Assembly: GCA_036307825.1 (NCBI GenBank)
Contig: JAXJWW010000069.1
Coordinates: forward strand, 1-29,063
Source of the DNA: RGIG9060 sp036307825
GTDB lineage: Bacteria > Spirochaetota > Spirochaetia > Treponematales > Treponemataceae
Direction of reading: 5' to 3'
Length of the DNA: 29,063 nt
Shown: piece by piece, positions 15,011 to 23,926 of the stretch
How the letters are laid out: the number at the start of each line of letters is the position of its first letter
Position numbering within the stretch: position 1 is the stretch's first letter
Program-made: the position numbers and the translations under genes
Notes under the pieces: model-generated
The model's database searches: none
The model's input: the letters and a program-made list of their open reading frames with translations, nothing else
What the model was told of the DNA's origin: nothing

Positions 15011-17215
15011 GTGAAAGAAAAATTAGTTATGCAGCATGATGAAACTGATTGTGCTGCAGCTTGTATTGCGTCTATCGCAAAGTATTACGGAAAAAATATT
15101 TCTATTTCAAGGATTCGGCGTTTGGCGGGAACTGATCAAATGGGAACTTCTGGTTTAGGAATTGTAAAGGCTGGAACTCAATTAGGATTTTTGTGTAAAG
15201 GTGGAATTTCAAACACAAAAGAACTTTCTAATGAAATTCCATTTCCAATAATTTTACATCTTAAAAAAGATTTAATGGACCATTACGCTGTCTTGTATAA
15301 ATCAAAAAATAAAAAATTTTTACTTGCAGATCCAGATGAAGGATTTAAAAAGGTACAACTTTCTGATTTAGAAAAAATATGGAGTGGAATATTTTTTATT
15401 TTTGTTCCAGAACAAAAATTTGAAAGTGTTAAAAATTCAAATTCAGTTTTTTCAAAATTTTTATTTTTATTAAAGCCCCATAAGAAAACTATTTTTCAAT
15501 GTTTTTTATCTGGAATGATTTTATCTCTTTTAGGAATTGTATCATCTTTTTATTTTAGATTTTTAATTGACGAAGTTTTATACAGCGAATTGGAATCAAC
15601 TTTAACAATTATGTCTTTGGGGTATTTAGTTGTGATTTTGATTCAGAATTTAATTAGTTTTTGTAGAAATCAAATTATTATGTATATGAGTAATAAAATT
15701 GATATTGTTATGATAAAAGAGTATTTGACTCATATTTTAAAATTACCATTAGATTTTTTTATTACAAGAAAAACTGGAGAAATTCTTTCAAGATTAAATG
15801 ATGTTTCAATGATTAGAAATTTATTATCATCAACTTTTGTTACGGTGATAATTGATGTATTTATGTTTTTCTTTGGTGGAATTTTTTTATTCACTTGTGG
15901 CTCAAAATTAATTTTAGTTGCGATGATTCCTGTTTTAATTTCTGCGATTGTATCATGGATTTTTATTCGTCCTTATAAAATAAAATTAAAAGACAAAGCA
16001 AAACTTGAGGCAGAAAAACATTCTCAAATTGTTGAAAGCATAAATAATATTTCTGTAATAAAAGCGTTATCAATAGAAAATAAAATTTTTGAAAGGCTTG
16101 AAACTAAAATTGTAAACTCAATAAAAAAAGGAATAAACTTAGGTAATTTGAGTAATACTCAAAATTCAATTCAACATTGTTTATCGCAGTTTGGAACTTT
16201 GCTGATTTATTGGGTTGGTAGTATTGCAATTATTAATAATGAAATTACTTTAGGTCAGTTGATTTCTTTTGTAACTTTGTCTGGATATTTTTTAGGTCCA
16301 TTTTCTAGAATGTTAAATTTACAACATACTTTACAAGAATGTTTAATTTCTTCTGAAAGGTTTTGTGAGATTTTAGATATTGATGAAGAAGATGTTGATA
16401 ACTCATCTAATAAAACTACAGAAAAAAATTCTTTAGTAAAAATTGAAGAATTTAACAAGCCGATTAAAATTGAAAATTTATCATTTAGTTATACGGGAAG
16501 AAGCAAAGTTATTGATGATATTTCATTTGAAATAAATCCCGGTGAAAAAGTTGCCTTTGTTGGTTCTTCTGGTTCTGGTAAAACAACTATGGTAAAACTT
16601 TTGATGAAGTTTTATTCAGCCCAGTCAGGAAATATTTTTATCAACGATTTTTCAATTTCAGAAATTGATACAAAATCATATAGAAAAAAAATTGCCTATG
16701 TGCCACAAGATGTAATGTTGTTTAGCGGAACTATTGCAGAAAATATTACATTAGGAAGTGAAGATGTAACTTTTGAAGAAATTATAGAAGTGAGCAAAAA
16801 AACAAAATGTTACGATTTTATTCAACGATTACCAAAAAAGTTTTTTACTTATGTTGGTGAACATGGAGCTAGTTTGTCTGGAGGTGAGCGACAACGAATT
16901 TCTTTAGCAAGGGTTTTGATTAAAAATCCTGATGTTCTTATTTTGGATGAAGCAACAGCAAGTTTAGATAGTTTTTCTGAAAGTGAAATTATGAATACAG
17001 TAAATTATGAATTAAAAAATATTACAACAATAATTGTTGCTCATCGTTTATCCACGATTGTAAGTTGCGATAAAATTTTTGTATTCGATAAAGGAAAAAT
17101 TGTGGAACGAGGAACTCATGAAGAATTGATTTTGAAAAATGGGTTTTATAAAAAAATGTGGGATATACAAAATAATCTTGGAGGTAAATTTGTTGAAAAA
17201 AGTGATATTGCATGA
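15011..17215 (+). CDS. Peptidase-containing ABC exporter (C39 peptidase - TM - ATPase), type I secretion
   Basis: 734 residues, standard for bacteriocin-type PCAT exporters. The N-terminal C39 peptidase is intact: Q8 and C14 in MQHDETDCAAAC (usually DCGAAC), H91 in MDHYAVLYK and D107 in LLADPDEG. About six membrane segments lie between residues 155 and 430. The ATPase has Walker A GSSGSGKTT (518-526), signature LSGGERQR (622-629), Walker B VLILDEATASLD near 642-653, and a VAHRLST switch His. The enzyme cuts double-glycine leaders in the cytoplasm and exports the cargo. Translation starts at GTG 15011 with AAAGGA upstream; an ATG seven codons in would remove part of the peptidase lead-in. The stop overlaps the start region of the next gene by 23 bases. 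The obvious local substrate is the GG-leader protein at 10960. Confidence 0.95.
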   Translation: MKEKLVMQHDETDCAAACIASIAKYYGKNISISRIRRLAGTDQMGTSGLGIVKAGTQLGFLCKGGISNTKELSNEIPFPIILHLKKDLMDHYAVLYKSKNKKFLLADPDEGFKKVQLSDLEKIWSGIFFIFVPEQKFESVKNSNSVFSKFLFLLKPHKKTIFQCFLSGMILSLLGIVSSFYFRFLIDEVLYSELESTLTIMSLGYLVVILIQNLISFCRNQIIMYMSNKIDIVMIKEYLTHILKLPLDFFITRKTGEILSRLNDVSMIRNLLSSTFVTVIIDVFMFFFGGIFLFTCGSKLILVAMIPVLISAIVSWIFIRPYKIKLKDKAKLEAEKHSQIVESINNISVIKALSIENKIFERLETKIVNSIKKGINLGNLSNTQNSIQHCLSQFGTLLIYWVGSIAIINNEITLGQLISFVTLSGYFLGPFSRMLNLQHTLQECLISSERFCEILDIDEEDVDNSSNKTTEKNSLVKIEEFNKPIKIENLSFSYTGRSKVIDDISFEINPGEKVAFVGSSGSGKTTMVKLLMKFYSAQSGNIFINDFSISEIDTKSYRKKIAYVPQDVMLFSGTIAENITLGSEDVTFEEIIEVSKKTKCYDFIQRLPKKFFTYVGEHGASLSGGERQRISLARVLIKNPDVLILDEATASLDSFSESEIMNTVNYELKNITTIIVAHRLSTIVSCDKIFVFDKGKIVERGTHEELILKNGFYKKMWDIQNNLGGKFVEKSDIA

Positions 17216-18341
17216 TGAAAAATATTTGGTTTCTTTATCAGATGTTTTTTTGCAAAAGTCTTCAAAGTGTGGATCTGTAATAATTTATTCTGTATTTTTT
17301 ATTATTTGTATTTTATTATTATCAATTTGTTTTATTAAAGTCGACGAAGTTATAAAAGTTCAAGGTGTTGTAAAAACAGAAACTAATATTTCTACAGTTA
17401 AAAATGTTGTTTCTGGAAAAATTATAAAAGTAAATTTTTTTCCAGGTAAGAAAGTTTATAAAGATGAATTGCTATTCAAAATTGATGATGAAAATTTAAT
17501 ATCTGAGCTAAAAACACAAAATGAATATTTGAAATTTTATGAAAATGAATTGTCTGTTTATAATAATTTAATTTCATTGATTAATGATGAAAATTTGAAT
17601 TACAAAAATTATTCTCAAGATGTTTTATTAAAATATTATACATACTTATCAACAATAAAAAAAATGCAAAAAGAAATTACGATAAGTGAAGATTTGTACA
17701 ATGATGAATTGAATAAACCAGAAAATCTTACAAGTAAAAAATCTTTAAGAGATAAAAAATCAAATTATGAATATTTGAAACTTGGATTGGATGAATATAA
17801 ATTAAAATATAAAAATGAAATTACTGAACAAATAAAAAATTATGAAAAGCTTTGTTTGGATTTAAATAATAAAATTAAAAATTTAGAATTGGAAATAGAA
17901 AAAACAAATGTGCTTTCACCTGTGGATGGTTATGTTCAAGAGATATTAAATTTTAATGAAGGTGATTTTATTTTCTCTTCTCAAGAAGTTGTAAAAATTA
18001 TTCCTTCTGAAAATAATTTATTTAAAGCTCAACTTTATCTTAGAACTTCTGATGTTGGAAAAGTTGTTGAAGGGTTACAGGTAAAACTTAGATTTCCTGC
18101 GTATCCTTTTTATGAATATCGTGGTTTAACTGGAAAAATAGATACTTTGGATTTTGATACAACAAATGTTAATAATACAAGTTTTTACAAATTAAATTGT
18201 GAATTTGATAAAAACTTTTTAGTTGATAAAACTGGTAAAAGTTATGATTTGCGTTCTGGTTTAGATATTGATGCAAGAATTATTGTAGATAGAAAAACTA
18301 TAATTAAACTTTTATTAAAAAAATTGGATTTAGATTTATGA
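17193..18341 (+). CDS. HlyD-type membrane fusion protein of the type I exporter
   Basis: Connects the inner-membrane exporter to the outer-membrane channel. I choose the TTG at 17193 (382 residues) because GGAGG lies at 17180-17184, eight bases upstream; the adjacent TTG at 17190 is nearly as good, and the longer in-frame start at 17139 has no support. A single membrane segment lies at about residues 29-50, followed by VVSGKIIKVNFFPGKKVYK (first lipoyl half) and a short Lys/Glu-rich coiled coil (about 95-235). The second lipoyl half is NVLSPVDGYVQEILNFNEG, and a beta-barrel region follows (AQLYLRTSDVGKVVEGLQV). The hairpin is short relative to E. coli HlyD. The gene overlaps the exporter upstream by 23 bases and the outer-membrane gene downstream by 4, a tightly coupled operon. 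Confidence 0.9.
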   Translation: MKKVILHDEKYLVSLSDVFLQKSSKCGSVIIYSVFFIICILLLSICFIKVDEVIKVQGVVKTETNISTVKNVVSGKIIKVNFFPGKKVYKDELLFKIDDENLISELKTQNEYLKFYENELSVYNNLISLINDENLNYKNYSQDVLLKYYTYLSTIKKMQKEITISEDLYNDELNKPENLTSKKSLRDKKSNYEYLKLGLDEYKLKYKNEITEQIKNYEKLCLDLNNKIKNLELEIEKTNVLSPVDGYVQEILNFNEGDFIFSSQEVVKIIPSENNLFKAQLYLRTSDVGKVVEGLQVKLRFPAYPFYEYRGLTGKIDTLDFDTTNVNNTSFYKLNCEFDKNFLVDKTGKSYDLRSGLDIDARIIVDRKTIIKLLLKKLDLDL

Positions 18342-19768
18342 GCAAAAATTATTTAATTAAAATTTTTTGTATAATTATTCATTTTTATATTTTACAAAAT
18401 ATTTTTTCATTGGAAAATAATTTTGATGAAGAATATATATCAAAATTTTTAGAATCTCAATTGTTTGAAATTCAAGATTATCAAAATCAAATTTTTCAAG
18501 AAAAAATATATTCAGAAAAATATAATCAATTAAAAAATAAATGGATGCCAAATTTTTATATATCTACTGGTACTGATTATTCTTACGATTCTGATTATCA
18601 AATTAAAAATCCACATGAATTTTATTATTCTAACAAATTAAATTTTTCTCAAAAACTTCCTTTAGGAATTTCTTTTGATGCTGAATTGTTTTCATTTTCA
18701 GGTAATTTAGATAAAGATAAAATTTTGCATACTTTTGATTATCTTGGAAGTTTGCAATTTGCAGTTCCAGTAATGTCTTATCTTTTGGGTTTTACTGATG
18801 ATTTAATTTTTATAGAAAAAAATGAAACTCAAAATTATTTGAATTATACAACTATTGGTTCTAAAATTACAAAAAAACAAATTGCTAATTTTTTAAAAGA
18901 AAACATTGGAAGATATTTATATAATTTTGAATTAGTAAATTTTTATTCTGCAAAAGAAAAAGTTTTGACTGAAAAGCAAAATGATATTGAAAAAATGTTT
19001 TTAGAAGGGCAACTTTCATTTTCTGAATTGATAAATGTAAAAAATGAAATATTGCAAAATAGTGATTTATATAATAATTCGATTTATGAATTAAATCAAA
19101 TTGTTACTTTGTTAGAAAATTCTGGTTGTGATGTTTCCCAAATTAAATTTGATTTACAAGATTGGATTTTATATTGTAGTAAAAATGAAAATTCAATTTT
19201 CGATGATTTTATAAATCATGATTATCAATTTTATCAATTGCAATCTCAATGGATAAATAATGTAAAATCTTACAATCAAAGTTTTCCTAATTTATATATT
19301 TCTTTTTCAACGATACCAACTGGAACTAAACGAAATTATTTTGAAGAAAATCTTTCGTCCTTAGAAAGTTTTTCTTATTATTGGTCAACAGTTGATTCCT
19401 GTAAAATAAATTTGAGTTTATCAATGAAAATAAATTTAATGAGTTATGATGAAGCTTTTGTTAATAAAAAAATTCTTGAAGTTGAAAAACAATTATTTGA
19501 ACAAAAATTATCATTGTTATCAAAAAAAAGAGTTGAAGAAACACAGCGTAGAAATAAAAATTATCAATATTATTTTTCGCTTTATGAAAATTCTAAAATT
19601 ATTTATTTTCAGGAAAAAGAAATTTTTGCTTCCCATGAAAAAATGTATCAAAATTCTTTAATTAGTAAATATGATTATTTATCTTCAAAATTTTATCTTC
19701 GACAATTGTATTTTGATTATGTGGAAAAATATTTGAATTATTACAAATTTTTGCTTTCTTGTTTCTAA
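18338..19768 (+). CDS. TolC-like outer-membrane efflux/secretion protein
   Basis: 476 residues. The ATG overlaps the TGA of the fusion-protein gene (ATGA, 4 bases). A signal peptide ends near IFS-LEN (about residue 24). The body alternates long Lys/Glu/Gln-rich helical stretches (for example EKVLTEKQNDIEKMFLEGQL and QLSFSELINVKNEIL) with aromatic beta-strand-like segments (WMPNFYISTGTDYSYD, SFPNLYISFSTIPTG), in two half-repeats, as in the outer-membrane efflux protein family. Sequence conservation to TolC is low, so the call rests on architecture and context. The DNA is extremely A/T-rich, visibly more so than the putP gene after it. It completes a peptidase-exporter/adaptor/outer-membrane trio that would carry substrate straight to the outside. 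Confidence 0.82.
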   Translation: MSKNYLIKIFCIIIHFYILQNIFSLENNFDEEYISKFLESQLFEIQDYQNQIFQEKIYSEKYNQLKNKWMPNFYISTGTDYSYDSDYQIKNPHEFYYSNKLNFSQKLPLGISFDAELFSFSGNLDKDKILHTFDYLGSLQFAVPVMSYLLGFTDDLIFIEKNETQNYLNYTTIGSKITKKQIANFLKENIGRYLYNFELVNFYSAKEKVLTEKQNDIEKMFLEGQLSFSELINVKNEILQNSDLYNNSIYELNQIVTLLENSGCDVSQIKFDLQDWILYCSKNENSIFDDFINHDYQFYQLQSQWINNVKSYNQSFPNLYISFSTIPTGTKRNYFEENLSSLESFSYYWSTVDSCKINLSLSMKINLMSYDEAFVNKKILEVEKQLFEQKLSLLSKKRVEETQRRNKNYQYYFSLYENSKIIYFQEKEIFASHEKMYQNSLISKYDYLSSKFYLRQLYFDYVEKYLNYYKFLLSCF

Positions 19769-19786
19769 ATAAAGTAACAGAAAAGG

Positions 19787-19815
19787 TTGACTGTATATTT
19801 TAACACTGATATAAT
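19787..19815 (+). promoter_or_regulatory. Strong sigma-70-type promoter of putP
   Basis: TTGACT (19787-19792) and TATAAT (19810-19815) with a 17-base spacer, eleven of twelve consensus bases, 37 bases before the putP ATG. It also separates putP from the secretion operon. Confidence 0.85.
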
Positions 19816-19852
19816 CAAATTAAGTAATTTTTTATAGGATGGTATATAAAAT

Positions 19853-21373
19853 ATGTCTTCAACAATGATTTCGCATATTCTTGCCTTCGTAATCTATTTA
19901 AGTTTTATGATTATGATTGGTGTAATGTATGCAAAAAAGAACAATTCTTCAAGTGATTTTTTCTTAGGTGGTCGAAAGGTTGGGCCTTGGATGACAGCTT
20001 TGAGTGCAGAAGCATCTGATATGTCAGGTTGGCTTTTGATGGGATTGCCAGGTCTTGCATATCTTGGTGGTATGAAAGAAGCTTTCTGGACAGCATTAGG
20101 TTTGGTAATCGGTACATATCTTAACTGGTTAATTGTTGCAAAACCTCTACGCAAATGTACTATTGCTTTTGGGGATGCAATTACAATTCCAGAATTTTTG
20201 ACTAATCGTTTTAAAGATAAATCAAAAGTTTTATCAACTGTTTCTGTAATTTTTATCATTGTATTCTTTACAATTTATACAGCCAGTGGATTTGTTGCAT
20301 GTGCTAAACTTTTTAATAGCGTATTTGGTTTACCATATCATGTTGGTTTGGTAATGGGTACAATCGTAATTCTTCTTTACACAGTTCTTGGTGGATATTT
20401 AGCAGTTTGTGCAACAGACTTTATTCAAGGAACATTGATGTTTATTGCTTGTATTGTTGCTGCAATCGTTATGGTTTGCGTTTTAGGTGGACCTGCTAAT
20501 GCTGCTGAAAGTGTAGCAACATTTAGCCAACGAGCAATCGCTGGAGAATTTGGCGAAGCAATGCAAGGTAAATTTTTAGCAAATCAAAACTATGGTGTAG
20601 TTTCAATTATTTCTGCACTTGCTTGGGGATTAGGATATTTTGGAATGCCACATATTTTGGTTCGCTTTATGGGAATTCGTTCAAATAAAGATGTTGCTCT
20701 TTCTAGAAGAATTGCAACTGTTTGGGTTGTAATTGCTTTTATCGGAACTTTAATTGTTGGTTCTTTAGGAACTGTTTACTTGCCACAAATTCTTTCACCT
20801 AGTGCTGCAGAAACTGTATTTAGTGCAACAATTCAAAAAATGTTCCCAGCATTTATCGGTGGAATTTTCTTGTGTGCAATTTTAGCCGCTGCAATGAGTA
20901 CAGCAGACTCACAACTTTTGGTTGCATCTTCAGCTTTCAGTCAGGATATTTTCAAAGGCTTAATCAAAAAAGATGCTTCTGTAAAAGAAGTTTTAAGTAT
21001 CAGCCGAATTGCAGTTTTCATTATTGCCGCAATCGCATTTGTTCTATCTTTGGATGAAAACAGTTCTATCTTTGGATTAGTTAGTTACGCTTGGGCAGGA
21101 TTTGGTGCAACTTTTGGACCTCTTATTCTCTTAGCATTGTTCTGGAAAGGGGTAACTGCAAAAGGTGCAATTGCAGGATTGATTACTGGTGGTGTAACAG
21201 TTGTTGCATGGCATAATATTCCAGCTTCAGTAAATCCAATTTTTGGAGTTTACGAAATTTTACCAGCTTTCATTTTATGTTTGGTTGTTGCAGTTGTTGT
21301 AAGTCTTTTGGATAAAAATAAAGACCCACAAGTTATTGCAGAATTTGAAGCTTTCAAAAAAATGGAAGACTAA
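19853..21373 (+). CDS. putP: Sodium/proline symporter
   Basis: 506 residues, a normal PutP length in the sodium:solute symporter family, with about 13 hydrophobic segments. Imports proline with Na+ across the inner membrane. Diagnostic stretches are FFLGGRKVGPWMTALSAEA, then SDMSGWLLMGLPG (the Na+/proline-site helix of PutP) and AAAMSTADSQLLVASSAFS (the helix with the second sodium-site serines/threonines). The ATG follows AGGATGG at 19836-19842. It has its own strong promoter and a hairpin terminator, so it is a single-gene unit. Codons are noticeably more G/C-containing than in the preceding secretion genes, which fits a well-expressed core gene. Proline uptake may link to the peptidases encoded further on, but that is only a physiological guess. 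Confidence 0.95.
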   Translation: MSSTMISHILAFVIYLSFMIMIGVMYAKKNNSSSDFFLGGRKVGPWMTALSAEASDMSGWLLMGLPGLAYLGGMKEAFWTALGLVIGTYLNWLIVAKPLRKCTIAFGDAITIPEFLTNRFKDKSKVLSTVSVIFIIVFFTIYTASGFVACAKLFNSVFGLPYHVGLVMGTIVILLYTVLGGYLAVCATDFIQGTLMFIACIVAAIVMVCVLGGPANAAESVATFSQRAIAGEFGEAMQGKFLANQNYGVVSIISALAWGLGYFGMPHILVRFMGIRSNKDVALSRRIATVWVVIAFIGTLIVGSLGTVYLPQILSPSAAETVFSATIQKMFPAFIGGIFLCAILAAAMSTADSQLLVASSAFSQDIFKGLIKKDASVKEVLSISRIAVFIIAAIAFVLSLDENSSIFGLVSYAWAGFGATFGPLILLALFWKGVTAKGAIAGLITGGVTVVAWHNIPASVNPIFGVYEILPAFILCLVVAVVVSLLDKNKDPQVIAEFEAFKKMED

Positions 21374-21396
21374 GAAGAAATTAGATTTTAAAAATT

Positions 21397-21436
21397 TTGT
21401 GCCGAAGTATTTTGTTAATGAAATTTTTCGGCACAA
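21397..21436. terminator. Terminator between convergent putP and the secreted-protein gene
   Basis: TTGTGCCGAA (21397-21406) pairs perfectly with TTCGGCACAA (21427-21436). On the minus strand the hairpin is followed by AATTTTTAAAATC, a fair U-tract; on the plus strand by TTGATTGATTTT. It probably works in both directions. Confidence 0.8.
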
Positions 21437-21446
21437 TTGATTGATT

Positions 21447-22382
21447 TTAATTTTCAATTAGAATATCGATTTTCAAATCGTTTTTATTTGAATTTATAAA
21501 AAATAAATTTCCTGTGCGTTGTGATTGGTACGGAGAATCTTTTGCAAATTTATATAAAAATGAATTTGGATTTTCGTCATTTTGATTTAAGGCAACAGCG
21601 ACTTCAAAGTTGTTGCCTTTTTCATTTTTAAAAAGCATATAAAAAGTTTCTGACATTTGTTTGCCATAAAGATTATAAACTCTATCCCCTGTAAGCAAAA
21701 AACTTCCGTCCTTTTCTTTTTCTGAAAAAAATAAAGTTGTAAAAGATTTTGTTAAATCATAATTATTTATTTTAAATCTTAAAATTTTATTTTGATTATT
21801 TTTACTTTCTGAAATTTGTTGTTGAGTTGTATTCGTTTGGACTTCATTTTTATTTTGTAAATTTTTTTCTGATACTTGTTGAGGTTGTGAATTTATTTTA
21901 TCAACTTGTGCTTGTAATTGTTCTAACCGTTGTAAAATTTGAGTTAAAATTGTATTTGTTGCAACAGAATTATTTGTGGAAGTTAATGAAGAAGAATTTA
22001 ACAAAGTTGAAGACAATGTTGATAAAGATGATAAATCTGCTTCAGTTGTTTTTTCAGTTGAAAGATTTGACAAAATCGAATTTAAATCTGTAATTGAACC
22101 TAATGGATTTGATGATGACATCTGCAATAAAGAAGCCGCACTTACAGAAGGATTTTGATTTTTAGAATTTGCATTTCCATTGGATTTTGTATTTGAAGTT
22201 TGTTTGTTATTTTGTACAGTAGGCTTTGTTTTTACAGAAGGACTTGAAATTGTAGGCATACTTGGCATGGTAGGCATAGAAGGAGATTCTGCGAACAAAG
22301 ACGAACTGTCAAAATTTATTATCAAAAGAAAAAGTGAAAAAATGAAAATTTTAGTTTTGCAAAAATTTTTACAAAGATGCAA
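21447..22382 (-). CDS. Secreted low-complexity protein (Pro/Ser/Asn/Gln-rich) of unknown function
   Basis: 311 residues from a TTG at 22382, overlapping the end of the upstream gene by 14 bases with a GAAGAAAG-like ribosome site. An in-frame start at 22475 would add 31 Lys/Leu-rich residues antisense to nothing and ahead of the signal peptide, and is less likely. The N-terminal signal peptide runs FCKTKIFIFSLFLLIINF to a probable LFA-ES cleavage. A short Met-Pro-Ser repeat (PSMPTMPSMP), about 100 residues of Ser/Asn/Thr/Leu-rich sequence and a short Gln/Leu coiled coil (TQILQRLEQLQAQVDKINSQ) follow. A more ordered C-terminal part (about 205-311) looks beta-rich. No recognised domain. It is the last gene of the rsmE operon and ends at the convergent terminator. 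Confidence 0.75.
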   Translation of the reverse strand: MHLCKNFCKTKIFIFSLFLLIINFDSSSLFAESPSMPTMPSMPTISSPSVKTKPTVQNNKQTSNTKSNGNANSKNQNPSVSAASLLQMSSSNPLGSITDLNSILSNLSTEKTTEADLSSLSTLSSTLLNSSSLTSTNNSVATNTILTQILQRLEQLQAQVDKINSQPQQVSEKNLQNKNEVQTNTTQQQISESKNNQNKILRFKINNYDLTKSFTTLFFSEKEKDGSFLLTGDRVYNLYGKQMSETFYMLFKNEKGNNFEVAVALNQNDENPNSFLYKFAKDSPYQSQRTGNLFFINSNKNDLKIDILIEN

Positions 22383-23169
22383 GGCTTTCTTCGATAAGTT
22401 CAAGTCGTGTTGTAAGTTGACTGATAGTTTTTTCAAGGCGACTTTTCTCCTTTTCAAGACGAGTCTTTTCGTCAATTTCTTTTGCCTTCTTTTTCATTAA
22501 GGAACGAACTGTATCAGGACTTTTTCCTTCTTCAATATTTTGTTGAACTTCGGCTCGTTTTGCAGGAGTTGCTGAGGCTACAATTTTCATATTTTCAAAA
22601 CCGATTTTTGGGTCGATATTTGAAACGCTGATTTTTGTAATTGTTTTTGCTGCCGAACGAGGAAGTTGCAAAACTCTGTCGATATAATCTTCGTAGCGAA
22701 TATTTGCGTCTTGGCATAATTGATGTGCCTTGGCTAAAAGTTTTCCAAACTCAATCATCAATTTTCCGTTTTGTTCAAGATAATTTTTTTTGATTTCGTC
22801 TGTGAGTTGAGCAAGTTCCGGAGCATCTTCTAAACCGATTACATACAAACCTTTTTTTTCGGCAACTTCCAACAAGCTGTGAAATTTTGCCCAAAATTCA
22901 TTTGTGTGGCAACGAGAATTTTTGGGACAAAGCCCTTTTGACATTTTTTCTTGTTCCACAGTTACTAAGTGATGTGTGTATTCGTGAATCGCTGTGTATA
23001 TCAATTGATTATCAGATTTAAAATTCAAATTGTGCAAAATAATTTCGTGGCTTTCTGGCTTGTAAAGTCCATTCACTTTTTTGCTTTCTTTTCCACTCAT
23101 TGTAACTGTAAAATCAATTTCAGTTTCTTCTATTGAAAGTAAGATTTCTTTTATTTGGTCATTGTTCAT
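22369..23169 (-). CDS. Zincin-like (HExxH) putative metallopeptidase with C-terminal coiled coil
   Basis: 266 residues from the ATG at 23169, whose ATGA overlaps the rsmE stop; 29 further in-frame residues upstream lie inside rsmE and are not needed. The motif IHEYTHHLV gives H62-E63-x-x-H66, and CHTNEFWAKFHSLLEVAEKKGLY gives a candidate third ligand, H88, in a SprT/YgjP-like arrangement (HExxH then HxxxFW). C81 and C87 flank it. The middle (about 120-165) is helical, and the last 45 residues form a Lys/Glu coiled coil. No signal peptide, so cytoplasmic. Co-translation with rsmE suggests a conserved housekeeping linkage rather than a secreted protease. The substrate is unknown; the catalytic call rests on the motif only. 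Confidence 0.8.
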   Translation of the reverse strand: MNNDQIKEILLSIEETEIDFTVTMSGKESKKVNGLYKPESHEIILHNLNFKSDNQLIYTAIHEYTHHLVTVEQEKMSKGLCPKNSRCHTNEFWAKFHSLLEVAEKKGLYVIGLEDAPELAQLTDEIKKNYLEQNGKLMIEFGKLLAKAHQLCQDANIRYEDYIDRVLQLPRSAAKTITKISVSNIDPKIGFENMKIVASATPAKRAEVQQNIEEGKSPDTVRSLMKKKAKEIDEKTRLEKEKSRLEKTISQLTTRLELIEESLASL

Positions 23170-23918
23170 GATAAAACTCCCATTTTTGAAAGAATGATTG
23201 ATGCCGCTACCGTACTTGCTGTTTCTGTGCGTAAAACTCTTGTTCCCATACTGCACAAAGTAAATCCATTTTGAACAAGTAAATTTCGTTCTTTATCTGT
23301 CCAACCTCGTTCACTACCGATGGCAGCAAATATTTTGTACTCAGAAATATTGTCATCAAAATTATCTAAAAATTCAGTAAGTGAAATTTTGCTTTGAATA
23401 TTATCAAGAGCAATCAAAATCACTTTTTTAGAATAATGAGTTTTCAAAATATTTTCAACGCATTCTTTTAAATTTTGAAAAAGAGTCAATTTGGGGATAT
23501 GAGTGCTTTTTGCTTGAACAGTTCCGTCTCGGAGTAATTCTAAAGCAGTTCCTTTTTCAACAATATTTGATTGCATGTAAGATTTTTCTCCAAGTTCAGT
23601 TCCTGTAAGATAAATTTCTTCAGTTCCTAAACCTGCCATATCCCTAAAAAGTCGTTTTAACTGAATTGGACGAGGAAATCCAATTATCATGGAAAGTGGA
23701 TAAAGTGGTTTCCCGTCAGTTTCTTCTATAAAATCAAAGGAAATTTCAGTTTCATCAATTTTTGTGATTTTTGCTTTTCCTGCTTTTCCACCGATAATTC
23801 CAGCGTCAAAAAATTCACCTTCTTTTTTGTGCAAAATTTGAGTTATGTGCTTTCCTCGATTATCTTTTATAGAAAGAGGAAGATTGATTTCAGATTCTTC
23901 AAATAAAACGATATTCAT
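23166..23918 (-). CDS. rsmE: 16S rRNA m3U1498 methyltransferase
   Basis: Methylates N3 of U1498 in 16S rRNA using SAM. 250 residues, the usual RsmE length. An N-terminal PUA-like beta domain is followed by the SPOUT trefoil-knot core. The knot motifs are clear: AAIGSERGWTDKERNLL (residues 198-214) and SMGTRVLRTETASTVAAS (223-240). The middle RsmE motifs are less typical (DMAGLGTEEIYLTGTE in place of QKATELGV). There is no ribosome site before the ATG, and the likely promoter -10 ends only eight bases from it, so the transcript may be leaderless. The next gene begins inside its stop codon (ATGA). It is divergent from the M30 peptidase gene. Confidence 0.93.
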   Translation of the reverse strand: MNIVLFEESEINLPLSIKDNRGKHITQILHKKEGEFFDAGIIGGKAGKAKITKIDETEISFDFIEETDGKPLYPLSMIIGFPRPIQLKRLFRDMAGLGTEEIYLTGTELGEKSYMQSNIVEKGTALELLRDGTVQAKSTHIPKLTLFQNLKECVENILKTHYSKKVILIALDNIQSKISLTEFLDNFDDNISEYKIFAAIGSERGWTDKERNLLVQNGFTLCSMGTRVLRTETASTVAASIILSKMGVLS

Positions 23919-23926
23919 ATTGTTAA

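Noticed and set aside
19894..20259. 121-codon minus-strand ORF inside putP, and other antisense ORFs in the amylase, thrC and M30 genes
   Set aside because: They are shadows of well-supported genes on the opposite strand, with no ribosome sites, domains or sensible protein composition.
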